DNA of 64,000 nt from Skeletonema tropicum (lineage: Eukaryota > Bacillariophyta > Thalassiosirophyceae > Thalassiosirales > Thalassiosiraceae), in assembly GCA_037178625.1 (NCBI GenBank), contig CM074133.1:620001-684000 (forward strand). Direction: 5' to 3'. The notes beneath the pieces were generated by a model. That model was not told where the DNA came from. It saw only the letters and a list, made by a program, of their open reading frames with translations, and did no database searches. A program made the position numbers and the translations under genes. Position 1 is the stretch's first letter. Each line of letters begins with the position of its first letter. Positions 30,378 to 40,470 of the stretch are shown here, piece by piece.

Positions 30378-31814
30378 ATGACAGCCGCATCCATCACTAG
30401 CCTATGCAGCCTCCTCCTGGCGACTAGCACCACCGCATTCGTCCCAAATCCTCCATCGCCCAATCATCAAATAATCAGCAGCCATTCATCATCCCATCTC
30501 ACCACACTAAACGCCACCAAAAAGAAGACCAAAAAGAAAAGTGCCAAAAAATCATCCGGCAGTGGCTTTGGCACCTCCTCACCAACAGCTACCAAACCAA
30601 AACCAAAACGAAACGATAACACCATTCAATACCCAGAATTGGAAGAGCAAGTTCGTCAAACTCTCGTTCCGTCACCGCTGTCCGATGTGCACAATGAAGA
30701 TGCGGGAACTGTATTGGCGGAGGAAATGTATGATCGATTAGAAGACATTTATGGATTGGAAAAGTTTAATTTTGGTGGGGTTGGTGCTATTTATAAGTCG
30801 ATTGGTGTGGTTACCAATGATGATGATGATGATGAACAGCAGGAGAGTAACGTGACGAACGAGGGAGGATCTTCACTGTTTGATGACATTTTATCTGGTG
30901 GATCCGCATCCACAAGTGGTAGTAGTGATGCATTAGATGAACTGTTTGGCACAAAGTCGCCAGCACCAGCTCCACCTGCATCTACGAGCGCCAAAGAAAC
31001 ATCAGCTGCAGCAGCAGCACCATTTGATTTGAATTCAATCCCACCATTTGAAAAGTTTCGCGTACTGCATACTGACCCAATGGTATTGGCAATTGATGAC
31101 TTTTTCACCAGTGACGAATGTGATAAATATGTTCAAATGTCTATTGATGCCGAGAAGCAACAAACACAAGATAATAGCGCAGATAGCAATGAGTCGTCAG
31201 AAGGAGGATCACTTCAACCCATGCTCTTGGGCCAATCTCAAACAGTGGGGAAAGACTCCCGTTCCAAAGCGCAACGAACAAGCACCACCTGGTTTCACTA
31301 TTACAAGGGTGTTCCAGAGTTGATGGCCAAGGCATCACGATTATTGGGACTTGAAGGGATTGATCGATTCGAGGAACCGCAAACGGTGAGGTATAGACGG
31401 AATGAGAAGTTTACGTGGCATTTGGATGCGTTGTCTCCTGAGGAGGTGAATAATCCGTCTGGATCGGGTCAGCGTGTTGCTACGTTGTTGGTATATCTTA
31501 CCGATGTTGCGGCTGGTAGCGGTGGTGCAACCATGTTTCGTGATCTAGGGGGTAACCAAGAACAACCACTGAAAGTACGTCCAAAGAAGGGATCTGCCCT
31601 GCTCTTCTTCCCATCTGCGGGTGGTATCCCCGGCGCTCCATTTGATATCCGTACGTTGCACTGTGGTGAGGCTGTGGCGGAAGATGCTGAGAATGAGAAG
31701 TGGATTGCTCAACTTTGGTTGAGGCAGAGGGCATATGAGCCTACGGCTCCGGTGGGAAATAGTCATGGGGATGCTTCTGATGAGATTGGGAAGTATTGCA
31801 AGTCTCAGGGTTGA
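30378..31814 (+). CDS. Prolyl-4-hydroxylase-like 2-oxoglutarate/Fe(II) oxygenase
   Basis: 478 residues from the ATG at 30378. The frame is open upstream, but this start gives a signal peptide, MTAASITSLCSLLLATSTTAFVPNPP, whose TTAFVP end looks like a diatom plastid cleavage motif. A Lys/Thr/Ser-rich and acidic low-complexity region covers residues about 40-220. The catalytic domain begins near VLAIDDFFTSDECDKYV. Iron and 2-oxoglutarate ligands are visible: His and Asp in FTWHLDAL (about residue 347), distal His in RTLHCGEAV (about 427) and Lys in KWIAQLWLR (about 440). The jelly-roll strand VATLLVYLTDVAAGSGGATMF is standard for the family. Such enzymes hydroxylate prolyl residues in secreted or organellar proteins; the substrate here is unknown. 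It is convergent with the zinc-repeat gene 356 bp downstream. Confidence 0.85.
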   Translation: MTAASITSLCSLLLATSTTAFVPNPPSPNHQIISSHSSSHLTTLNATKKKTKKKSAKKSSGSGFGTSSPTATKPKPKRNDNTIQYPELEEQVRQTLVPSPLSDVHNEDAGTVLAEEMYDRLEDIYGLEKFNFGGVGAIYKSIGVVTNDDDDDEQQESNVTNEGGSSLFDDILSGGSASTSGSSDALDELFGTKSPAPAPPASTSAKETSAAAAAPFDLNSIPPFEKFRVLHTDPMVLAIDDFFTSDECDKYVQMSIDAEKQQTQDNSADSNESSEGGSLQPMLLGQSQTVGKDSRSKAQRTSTTWFHYYKGVPELMAKASRLLGLEGIDRFEEPQTVRYRRNEKFTWHLDALSPEEVNNPSGSGQRVATLLVYLTDVAAGSGGATMFRDLGGNQEQPLKVRPKKGSALLFFPSAGGIPGAPFDIRTLHCGEAVAEDAENEKWIAQLWLRQRAYEPTAPVGNSHGDASDEIGKYCKSQG

Positions 31815-32170
31815 GGAGTGCATTATTTGTAGCTGTCTGGATAAACAGAGTACGTAAGCTGACAAGTAGCCAAGTGTCAATGAAGCTCCTCTGTAAATGA
31901 ATGATTTCAACTTTCCCTCTTATTCATAGCAAGTCTTTAGATCGATAGATCTAAAGCGATGTTTCGGTGAACGGACGTGCCTACTATGCAGCTCAACTTT
32001 GGAACAGTCAACTAAATTTCAAATCAATAGTTGGGCAAATGAGCTTGCTCGCTCAAGTCACACTGCTATCGTGATTTGCACAGTTCAGTTAAGACAATGT
32101 AACATCAAACTTTAATGAATTTACCAGCTTATGAATTTACAAACCCCTAACATAAACATAAAGCACTTTC
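31815..32170. other. Intergenic region between convergent genes
   Basis: 356 bp holding the 3' ends of the hydroxylase and the zinc-repeat gene. It includes an inverted repeat, ctttagatc-gata-gatctaaag, at about 31935-31956, which could form a small hairpin near the 3' end. Nothing else is seen. Confidence 0.45.
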
Positions 32171-33313
32171 TCATTTTCCAATGTATCCTCTATGCCTTCT
32201 GCAGTACCCTCCCTTTCGAACATTACTTTTGCAACCTTCAACGCTACACACTTTGACCACCAGCTTCGCCCCATGTCTAATACAAATTCCTTTTCTTTGC
32301 GCTTTATTAGTGCATCCTTCAACGCTACACAATTTGACCACCGGCTTGGCCCCATGCCTAATACACAATCCTTTCCTTTGTACTAGTTTTGTGCATCCTT
32401 CAATGCTACACACTTTGACCGTATGCCGTGCTCCATGCCTAAAACAAATTCCACCAGCTCGAGCTTGACTTGTGCACCCTTCCACACGACAAGTTTCTTT
32501 CTTTGCCCCATGCCTCATACACACTCCACTACTTCCTCGGGCGTGACTGGTGCAACCTTCAAGACTGCACAATTTCTTAGGACCCCCATGCCTCAAACAC
32601 ATTCCTCCTCTCAGAGCTCCCTTCGTACATCCCGCAATACTGCACAATTTGAACACCTCCCCATGCCTCCGACATACTCCCCCCCTCCGAGCACCATTGG
32701 TGCACCCCTCCGCGCTGCATAGTTTGACCACTCCATGATGTCGGCACAACCCTCCCGCAAATTGAGCTTTCTTGGTGCATCCTGCAGAAACACATAATTT
32801 GACGGTTACCGTTGTTGCATGCCTTTTACACAATCCTCCAGCATATTGAGCTTGATTGGTGCAGCCTCCTTGAAAGGTACACAATTTCATTGTCCCATGT
32901 CGCTTACAGAAACCACCGGTAGTGCGAGCGATACTGGTGCATCCTGGAGAGTTGCACAATTTCAATTTCTTCGCTCCGTGCCTTGTGCACACTCCTTTAC
33001 AGATGGCTTTACTGGTGCACCCTTCCACAGAGCATGGCTTTGTGTAGCGCTTCTTCTTTTGCTTTTTCGCAGCGTGTTCCGTATTTGCATTGGAGTCATC
33101 ATCGGATGGCCTTTTCTTCTTGTTCTTGGGGGCTGCTTCAACTTTCTTCTTCGTTGACCCATCAACAGCAGCTGAACTTAAACGAGGTGAAGTTCGTCTG
33201 ATGGGATGTTTCGACGAAGATTCAGCCGCCGCCGCCGCCGCAGCTGCCTCTGCCCTCCTGCGCATGGAGTCTTGATAGATCAGCACAGCTATATCGTCCT
33301 CTTCCTTCTCCAT
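32171..33313 (-). CDS. Protein with eleven C-x4/5-C...G-x-C-x2-H-G repeats
   Basis: 380 residues. After an Ala run and a Lys-rich stretch that looks like a nuclear localisation signal (KNKKKRPSD, AAKKQKKKRYTK) come eleven tandem units of 22-27 residues with the pattern 'C..eGCt..a...G.C.rHG'. Each presents three Cys and one His that could hold a zinc ion. Units of this kind are known from WRKY19-like proteins of plants and are abundant in diatoms and oomycetes, where nucleic-acid binding is suspected but not shown. The downstream units (LCSVEGCTNKAQRKGICIRH and neighbours) are most alike, pointing to recent unit duplication. The last unit ends in YCRRHRGYIGK at the stop. A DNA-associated nuclear protein is the best guess. 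Confidence 0.75.
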   Translation of the reverse strand: MEKEEDDIAVLIYQDSMRRRAEAAAAAAAAESSSKHPIRRTSPRLSSAAVDGSTKKKVEAAPKNKKKRPSDDDSNANTEHAAKKQKKKRYTKPCSVEGCTSKAICKGVCTRHGAKKLKLCNSPGCTSIARTTGGFCKRHGTMKLCTFQGGCTNQAQYAGGLCKRHATTVTVKLCVSAGCTKKAQFAGGLCRHHGVVKLCSAEGCTNGARRGGVCRRHGEVFKLCSIAGCTKGALRGGMCLRHGGPKKLCSLEGCTSHARGSSGVCMRHGAKKETCRVEGCTSQARAGGICFRHGARHTVKVCSIEGCTKLVQRKGLCIRHGAKPVVKLCSVEGCTNKAQRKGICIRHGAKLVVKVCSVEGCKSNVRKGGYCRRHRGYIGK

Positions 33314-33727
33314 CGTATCTTTTCGCTCTTACTTCCTTCTTATATTATTTATCGTTACTGTGATGGTGATGATGTGTGTGATGTGAGCTTTTTGATGTGC
33401 CGTTTTGGTAGTCGCTGATTTTTCTCCCAGTGGCCTGATGATGGTTCTTCAATTGAAATTATGCCCAATAGTCAAGCGATGCTTGGTTTTGTTCGATTAC
33501 GTGGTGTTATTATTGCCTGTTTCATTTCCTACTTATGGAGAACTAACGGCAACATGGTGCATGCAATTCTTTCTCATGATGTGTAATGTGTGTGGCTTTA
33601 GGTTATTTCAATATTTTGAATCTGGTGAAGTGGGTGTCTTGATGCCGCTTCCTAAACCGTGACGTCATATTCGGTTTTAGGTTTGTCTTGGCCTTTTTGA
33701 TATACGTGTCCACATTTTGGCAATGGC
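33314..33727. other. Intergenic region
   Basis: Upstream of the minus-strand zinc-repeat gene. I see no gene or repeat. It ends where the duplicated VPS33 leader begins. Confidence 0.4.
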
Positions 33728-33965
33728 AATGCGATGCAGCAATCAGCAATGCATTGATGAACGCACTCGACGGCTGTGTATCATTGATTGGCGTGACGAT
33801 CATCTGGGCTTTAGACTCATTAGATCCACCGTTATTATTAATTTCAAGTAAAGAACTATATCATCTTTATCTGCGGCCAGCTGCTCTGCGGGAAGTCGTC
33901 ACAACAACAACAACAACATCACCTCGAAATAGATTGCAAATATTTCAGATACACAAGTCATACTG
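33728..33965 (+). repeat. Copy of the VPS33 upstream/leader region
   Basis: This stretch matches 43450-43690, the DNA directly before the VPS33 start codon, with small indels. Shared landmarks are actcgacggc, attggcgtgacgatcatctgg, gactcattagatccaccgt, aagtaaagaactata and gctctgcgggaagtcgtcac. Here it is followed by a CRAL-TRIO pseudogene. Confidence 0.75.
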
Positions 33966-34733
33966 CCGCAGTAGCACCTACAAATGACGTCTTCTATCTA
34001 CGATATGCACTTGAATCATTTTATGAAAACGACGACGAGCGTACTCAAGCACCCAAGTCAAACATTCAATGGAGGCTAACCGACGGGAAAGATATTGTTA
34101 CAACTCTAAGGTTGTGCAAGCTGCGAGGGGTAGTGCAGAGAATTCCAAATGGGATAATCAGCCAGTCCAAAAAGCCGCTCCGCATTTCGATCAGATCAGC
34201 AAGTATCTTACTACCGTGCAATGCATCACAACGTCAATCCAACCACCCATGATTTGATATATTGTGTTCGTGCTGGTAAAATTGATGACAAGGCGTTGAT
34301 GTTCAGTGTAACGGTCGATGAAATGATTGATTTCTTCTTGTATGTGAAGGAGGTCAATGCTGCAGTTGCCGATAATATGCGCAGTATTGAAACGGGCTCG
34401 TTGGTCAAAATTGTCACGTGCAATGGTATGATGAGCTTGAAACTTGTTGGGGGGGAGCTCTGACTTTCGTTCTGCGTTGAGTGTGTCATCGAAAAAGGCG
34501 ACGGAGCTTTACTCTTCGCTTAGTGGACGAACTTTGTTGTTGAATCTACCCAAATTGCTTGGGGCGATAGTGAAACTGTTCACTCCCTTGTTTCCAAAAG
34601 TAGTTATGGAGAGGATTCGTTTGTGAGTGGACCTTTGAAGGATGTAGAAGATTTGGTTGAAATTTCAAAGAGTGGGGCTGCAAGGGATGAGTTGATCAAG
34701 CAGATGGATGAGCTAGAGTTTATAGTGATTTAG
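33962..34733 (+). pseudogene. CRAL-TRIO (Sec14-like) lipid-binding protein pseudogene
   Basis: Coding pieces appear in order in changing frames: TNDVFYLRYALESFYENDDE and NIQWRLTDGKDIVT (33980-34110); KWDNQPVQKAAPHFDQISKY (about 34160); DLIYCVRAGKIDDKAL through ETGSLVKIVTCNGMMSLKLVG (34251-34450); FRSALSVSSKKATELYSSLS and LLLNLPKLLGAIVKLFTPLF (34455-34610); GPLKDVEDLVEI to a stop at 34733. The lipid-pocket strand 'ATELY......LLNLPKLL...VKLFTPL' is typical of CRAL-TRIO domains. Four frame changes of both signs, one of them at a run of seven G, show a decayed gene. No start codon in frame precedes the first piece, which is fused directly to the copied VPS33 leader. Confidence 0.65.
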
Positions 34734-34991
34734 GTAGAGAACGGCATATCACACTAGAAAGGCCTGACAAATGAACTAATCATGATAGCATTCAAACATG
34801 AAGATTGCTTTGGGGAAAAGAAGTACAACATGATACTATATAGCGCTACTCTCTAGGCTTGGAGTATCGATTCGAGACGACGATTTTGACAACATTAATT
34901 AGTCACTATGTTTACATGTTACTTTTCTTCTCAAGCGGCTTTAGCCGTCCTTTCATCTTCGATGCATCTAGTGGCAATCAAACTTTCTTAT

Positions 34992-35636
34992 CTAAGAAAG
35001 ACTTTTCATTTTTAATGTATTTAATGTCCAAAATGTCCACAGCACGAGAAACATCATAATAATATCAGAAATTGTAAAGTACGTCTGTTTCGCCCCTAGA
35101 GCACGAGAACCATCATACACAGCTACCTTTCCCCACCTTTTATATACATTCATCTCAAGATTCCAAAGTCTCGTGATCATAGGCATAAGCTTGGGCATCT
35201 CCTTCGCCCTAACAGGATAATCCTTACCATACTTCGCCCCGAGTGGTCTAGTACTAGTAAATTTCACAAGTTCAGGAGACTCGGCACACAAGATGGATCG
35301 TTCATCATTTGCCTCAACTCGAAGTACTGGTAATGCCGATCTGCCGTGCTTGAGGAATGTTTTGCAGACGTAGGATCCGACGTATCCGCTTAAGCCGGCG
35401 CCAGTGATGAGAACTTTGGGATTGGAAGTTCTTGTTGTTGTTGAAGTTGACGTAATGTTATGGTTGACTGTAGTATTGGGAGTTGACATGAACATGAGGT
35501 GGTTGGATGTACTTTTACTTATATTGTCAGTAGTTGTTGTTGAGATGTTTTGTTGTTTGATGACTTGATTGCTTTTTGATTTTATGAGCCCTTTGCACAA
35601 GAGCGGAGGAGAGTTGCTCTTGCTTTGTGACAACAT
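34992..35636 (-). pseudogene. Truncated NAD-dependent epimerase/reductase with internal deletion
   Basis: 214 residues. After a Ser/Thr/Asn-rich head, PKVLITGAGLSGYVGSYVCK is the dinucleotide-binding strand-turn-helix of an extended short-chain dehydrogenase. After only about 35 more residues the sequence jumps to what resembles the C-terminal part of the same family (YGKDYPVRAKEMPKLMPMI, GKVAVYDGSRALG). The catalytic YxxxK region and most of the substrate domain, roughly 150-200 residues in normal members, are absent. This looks like a gene with its middle deleted. An unusual short paralogue is possible but less likely. Confidence 0.5.
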
Positions 35637-35939
35637 TCTTGCTCTTGCTTGTTTGAACTTTGAACCTGTTTTTGCTTTTGACTGTCTTCATTCTTGCTTT
35701 TACGGCTGGCAGCTGGCAGCTGGCATTCCGTCGATTCGCATTGAAGTTTGAGTACCGCTCCGATAATTTTTTAAGTAATAGTAGTCAAATAATTTGATGC
35801 AGAGTTTCTGCAAAACCAAAAGAAGCATCAAGACTGAGCTTTGAGCCGCCCGCGTTTATTGTGGATCTTAAGCATGAAGGTTGCTTTTTTGGATCTCTCG
35901 TTACCAACCAAAACTGGATCTTACATCCTTCAAATGGAC
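35637..35939. other. Intergenic region
   Basis: About 300 bp upstream of the truncated epimerase. Nothing recognised beyond the small duplication ggctggcagctggcagctggcatt at about 35703-35726. Confidence 0.35.
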
Positions 35940-36300
35940 GCCTTTTCGCGAGGCCCTCGGCCGAGCTGTGTTTATATTTTGAAAGTTTGATACGCCAAGA
36001 ATACTAATCGATAGGGCTTTCAAAGAGCTTTCTATTGGTGGTAAATTTGTCAAATTTCATGATTTTGATCAATATCTAACTTGAAATTTTGGCTGTGGAG
36101 TCGAATCTGGCCCTGCCAGTAGGTCACTTTCTAGACCTGTTTTTGACCGATTCGATTGAACAAGAGTCATCCAATCAGACTGTTAGTACGCCCAATCGAT
36201 AGGGCATGATGAGAGCTCTCCAAAATGCCACTCATCGCCTTCATTGGACCACTAGAACGGAAGATACGGCCGTTACTTTGTATGATGTCATTTTGAGCGT
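35940..36300 (+). repeat. Dispersed 360-bp repeat, copy A
   Basis: This copy resembles 41735-42097 in direct orientation at roughly 75-80 percent by eye. Landmarks are cttttcgcgagg, tggccctgcc, tcactttctagacct, ccactcatcgccttcattgg and gatgtcatt. Its right end is interrupted by the hAT element. Confidence 0.65.
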
Positions 36301-36307
36301 GCTAGGC

Positions 36308-38192
36308 TAGAGATGGGTCACGGAAAAAAAAATTCACGTGATCACGTGAAACGTGACGAACCATCTCGCGACCCCTCATCACGTGAAGAACGTGACCCTC
36401 ATAACCTATTAAATTCTCAACTTGTGTGTGTACTAAACACTCGAAGACCCTCTCTTGCGCTCTCAACTTTTGACAAAAGTTACATCACCTCGATGCTGCG
36501 GTAGGTCTCTCTCCGCCTCCATGGTGGTCACTCCTGCTACTAGCACTTATTCTACAAATAGCAGTGTCCCTCAGCTGCCTCCTCTACTCCATTTGTCATG
36601 CACAACGAAAATCTGCGCAGATGCAATTAAATTGTTGATAAAATTGACGAATTAATTGAGTTGTGCACAATAATTTATTATTTTATGTATCTATATGTAT
36701 CACCGCAACACATGTGAAAATAAAATAGGTGAGTTAAAAATTATCCTATTCTTATTACTCTAGTGACAAACATTATCTAACACTAATATAATGTTTCCTC
36801 CGTGCCGCATGATGTGTGGACGATGGAGTAGTGATTGCAGCACAATCTTTTTTGGGGGACAGTTCGCATTGTGGCATCGGCATGCCTCTTTTTATTGGTC
36901 ATCGATTCCTTTGGATCAGCTGTCGTCGAAGATCATGCATTTTATCCGAACGTGAATGCCTTCGTGAATAACTTGGCGGTCAATTTGTGTCTCCTTCAGC
37001 AGTCGATGATGGAGTAGTGAGAGCAGATCCTTGAGGGTGAGAAGTACCCAACTGGGTCATTGGTTTGTTCTTGTATTCATCAAATCAGGATGCAATTCAA
37101 CGAAATCATCTGTGGAGATGCTGCGATGCCTGTGAAAATGCTGGTACAGAAACTCAAGTCTGATCTTGAGGTAAGGTACCACTTCGAATTATCTGGCGCT
37201 CTCAAGTACCCATCCTCCAATGCAATCACTGGGCATGGAAATAGGTATGTGACTGTGCACCAGTACAGTTTCGTTGCAGCATTACTAGATCCTAGGATGA
37301 AATCCAACTTGAAAACAATCATGACTGCATCCCAGTACCAGCAACTACAAAATGATGTGGTCAAAAGCACGGAGGAATGAGCAAGTGGCAATGATGGATT
37401 CAGTGATTCTGCTCGAGCTGCCCTTGCGGCAACCGCCGGTTCACCCTTTGCCTCACCTATTCGCCATGGCCGTGACCGCCCACCTTGTATCTTTGATAAC
37501 TTCAGCAGCGGATTGTTTGATGTCGATAATGAGGAGGATGGAGAAGATGACATGCTGAGCGAGAAGTGTCATTCTGAACTGCAAGCATTCCTCCACATAG
37601 TGAATTCTCAGCCCATCAAGAATTCTGACGGAGATTTCAATGACCCATTGGCATGGTGGAGTGTGAATGAGCACAAGTTTCCAACACTTGCCAAATTGGC
37701 TCGAGCTTTCCTTGCCATTCCTGCCACCTCCGCAGCTTCGGAGAGAGTTTGGAGTCGTGCATCTCAAGTACTATCCATTATGAGGTCCAGGATGGATCCA
37801 GAACTTGCCCAGCGCATCATGTACACCCGTGAAAACAACCGCCTTCTACACATGTACTTGAAGAGTTGACGGAGAAGCCTGTCGCTGATGCCTACCTTCC
37901 TCCATTGAGGGATACTGAAACGGATATTGGTCAACACGACCACTTGTTGCTCTTCTGAGACTTGTTGAATGAGATGATGGGGGTTTGTGTGTGCTGCATG
38001 AGTAAGCTGGGGGGCTTATTTGATCGCAAGGAGCATTGGAATAAGAATAGATTAACATAATTGCTCTTTTATTACTGCTTTCTCGTAAATCTGCGTTTTT
38101 GCTCACGTTGGCTCACGTTACTCACGTCCATCGTCCTGAAAATTTTTGATGATCACACGAGGTGTGATATGATGGAACGTGACCCATCTCTA
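36308..38192 (+). mobile_element. hAT-family DNA transposon, 1.9 kb, defective
   Basis: The ends are a perfect 15-bp inverted repeat, TAGAGATGGGTCACG at 36308 and its complement ending at 38192. The right flank is GTGCTAGC (38193-38200) and the left flank GTGCTAGGC (36299-36307), so the usual 8-bp hAT target duplication is present with one extra G on the left. Subterminal copies of CACGTGA and CTCACGTT are numerous at both ends, as expected for transposase binding sites. The coding part covers only the C-terminal half of a transposase. The element lies inside a copy of the 360-bp dispersed repeat. Confidence 0.85.
36835..37869 (+). pseudogene. hAT transposase remnant with C-terminal dimerisation domain
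   Basis: One frame carries transposase sequence from 36835 to 37869 but contains stops at 37015-37020 (TAG TGA) and 37378-37380 (TGA). Recognisable parts are EQILEGEKYPTGSLV (about 37021), VAALLDPRMKSNL (about 37270) and the hAT dimerisation motif DPLAWWSVNEHKFPTLAKLA with AIPATSAASERVWSRA (37650-37760). The N-terminal BED finger and first catalytic region are missing, so the element could only move with a helper. Confidence 0.75.
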
Positions 38193-38200
38193 GTGCTAGC

Positions 38201-38802
38201 GCTGTGTTTAAGGTAGAACACAAGAGTAAAAAAACGCTAGTAAAGTAAGTAGCCGTTTATCTCTCTATCTAGTGAAGATGGGCCTGTAGATCTACGATAG
38301 GAATTTAGTATATCCCCATGCGAACTCAAATGCGGCCAAATCAAGTCACGCATCAACCTTTCTGACCACGGGCAGGAAAAGTGTCCGTTTGGTTTTAAGT
38401 ACTCAAGAGGAGTACTTCCTCCTGTGTCCCACTTACACGGAAGGACTTCAGCCATCGTGCGTCTTGAGGTTTACAAAGCGACAATTTACGTGACTTATGC
38501 TGAAGTTTAGCTATTTATTCACCCTGCCTTGGTTTAGCTACTAATTCCTATCAGCTTTCACATTCATTGACAATTTACGTGACTTGCATTGACAATTTAC
38601 GTGACTTACATTGACAATTTACGTGACTTATTTTGAAGTTTAGCTACTATATAATTCCTATCGGTTGATGACATTTTTCGAAAGACACGTACGATATGTG
38701 TTATTCCAGCTCCCCGCAGGCCTTTTCTTAACAGCTCAGCAAAAGAATGGAACTGCTTTGACTTTGACTCCTATTATTAATTCTTAATTATTGTTCACTA
38801 AC
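38201..38802. other. Intergenic region with short tandem repeat
   Basis: There is no supported gene. The region contains the tandem block at 38568-38640 and a related single unit at about 38478. Confidence 0.5.
38568..38640 (+). repeat. Tandem repeat, three 23-bp units
   Basis: The unit attgacaatttacgtgactt with 2-4 linking bases is present three times in a row. A diverged fourth unit near 38478 is followed, like the last one, by tgaagtttagcta. Confidence 0.75.
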
Positions 38803-39176
38803 ATGGCGTCTGAATTGATCGTAGAATTCCCTCTCCAGCGCAACCATGCCGGTGTGCGATTTGCCGAAACAGCACAGCTTCACACAGTTGATCGGCACGA
38901 AGACAAAAACGAGCTGTGGTACTCCAAGACAGAATACATCTCAATGAAACGTAACATCAAGCGAGATGTCCTCAAAGCTCGCGCTAGAGATTATTCGGCT
39001 TCCGAAGAAGATACCGGCGGCTTCTGGATTGGCATTGCTCATCTACTCACACCGGCCTGCATGCTCGAGGTGCAGGCTTGCAGACGTCGATGCGTAGGTG
39101 CAGTCCTCACAGAGCAGGCGAGACAAGATCCCTCTGGAAGTTTGAGATGGGAGCATATTGCACTTGCTTCCTTAGC

Positions 39177-39242
<66 letters not shown>

Positions 39243-39267
39243 GAATATAATGTATATATATGACTAA
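38803..39267 (+). CDS. Uncharacterised protein running into an AT microsatellite
   Basis: From the ATG at 38803 the frame gives about 154 residues. The motif VRFAETAQLHTVDRHEDKNE followed by LWYSKTEYISMKRNIKRDV is a pattern I recognise from many small uncharacterised diatom proteins ('WYs..EY..mK..i..D'). Function is unknown. After SLAEY the frame enters the (AT)n tract at 39180 and translates as repeated Tyr-Ile to the stop at 39267. The natural C-terminus is probably lost or lies beyond the repeat, so the gene may be truncated. Confidence 0.5.
39180..39238. repeat. (AT)n microsatellite
   Basis: About 29 AT units in a row, cutting the end of the preceding frame. Confidence 0.95.
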
Positions 39268-39273
39268 CCTATC

Positions 39274-39693
39274 ATGACTGCTTCCACGTCTGCATTCCGA
39301 CAGCACATCATTCCGACTTATTTTGACAATCCAATTATGCTCTCTAGCTTCCGAAGCAAACTCTCTCGATGGGGCTTCAGACGAATACCAAATGAACGGA
39401 GCGACTGTTACGAGTTTTGTTTACCAACTTTCAAAAGACTAGGTGTTGACAGTGCGCCCGCCTTCACCGCTGCAAGAGGAGGTAATTCTATTCAGATCCA
39501 GCAGCAGAAGCAAAAACAGCGGGTCATGGATCAAATGAGCAACTGCCCTGCACCTACTCAGTCAAACCTATCACATGCCATTGCTGATCTGACGCTGCCC
39601 TCTATGTCAAGCCAACAGCCCGACCTGAATCAAAAGTTTGATGCAAATAGTTATCTTCAGTCATTTCACAGTGGCATCAGCCAGAGACACTGA
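39274..39693 (+). pseudogene. Fragment with the second half of an HSF-type DNA-binding domain
   Basis: 139 residues. FRQHIIPTYFDNPIMLSSFR followed by SKLSRWGFRRI matches the recognition helix and following strand of heat-shock-factor domains ('..P.YF....f.SF.R.L..wGF.Ri'), then CYEFCLPTFKR. The first helices of the domain, normally about 45 residues, are missing. The Gln/Ser-rich remainder is unremarkable. HSF-like factors are greatly expanded in diatoms. With a half domain and a microsatellite just upstream, a truncated copy is more likely than an active factor, though an upstream exon cannot be excluded. Confidence 0.5.
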
Positions 39694-40309
39694 ATCTAGC
39701 GATTCAGTACGTATGCAACGTCGTACTAATAATTCAATGCTCCTTTCTCTACTGGCACTAGAGAGTGCCTACTACTACTACCTACTTAGATTAGAGGAAG
39801 TAGATAGGGAGTAACTAAAATTATCTACTTATCTACTACTCGGGCCAAGCAAAACCTCAACAACAACACTACTAACCATGGTATAAACGCTTTTAGCATT
39901 TCCGTAGCTAGTGTTGCTAGCTGCTACTACGTAGCCAAAATTCAGTGAACCGTTTGAATTTGAAGCACATATCCAAAGACGTACACTCTTCCTTCAAAGA
40001 ACACTGAGATGAGGCACTTTCACCTAAGAGAAGAGCTCCCATCATCACAGGACCGACCCTTACCCTCGACCTCACCCCTATTGTAAGTAAATGATATCAA
40101 ATAGCCAATACTTCAATTTATTACTAGTTATTACTATGTGAAACGCAAGACCACCCAGACACCTACGAGATATCAAATGAATAAAAGCCATTTGTACTAA
40201 CAGGGAAATAGTATAAACACTAATCATTGTCCAACAAGAGCAGCACCAGTCTGTTCAAGTTCAACACTTGTAGTATCGCAAACAGCAGCACGGCTAGCAG
40301 AGAAAGGAG
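39694..40309. other. Intergenic region
   Basis: No gene or RNA is recognised. Short runs of ctact and tagtagta occur. Confidence 0.35.
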
Positions 40310-40470
40310 CTAGTCTAGGTCAACTGGAGACTCCTCACCAGTCAATATACTTGCCATGCAATCACCAATCAGTGGGCCTAACTTGAATGCGCTTCCAGAT
40401 CCACCAGAGATTACTGCAACGTTATCGGCAACCTTGTCCATAAAAAGTAGCTGTCTTCTGTCAGTGTAAG
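40310..40470 (-). pseudogene. C-terminal fragment of an FAD-dependent oxidoreductase
   Basis: On the minus strand the bases read YTDRRQLLFMDKVADNVAVI, then SGGSGSAFKLGPLIGDCMAS, and stop at 40310-40312 after a further 13 residues. The phrase 'v.v.sGGSG.AFK.GP.IG' is the last FAD-contacting loop of sarcosine/pipecolate-oxidase-like flavoproteins (DAO family). No upstream coding was found, so only about 50 of some 400 residues remain. Confidence 0.5.

Noticed and set aside
32577..33275. ORFs on both strands overlapping the zinc-repeat gene
   Set aside because: The regular Cys/His repeats identify the true frame. The others only reflect the repeated DNA.
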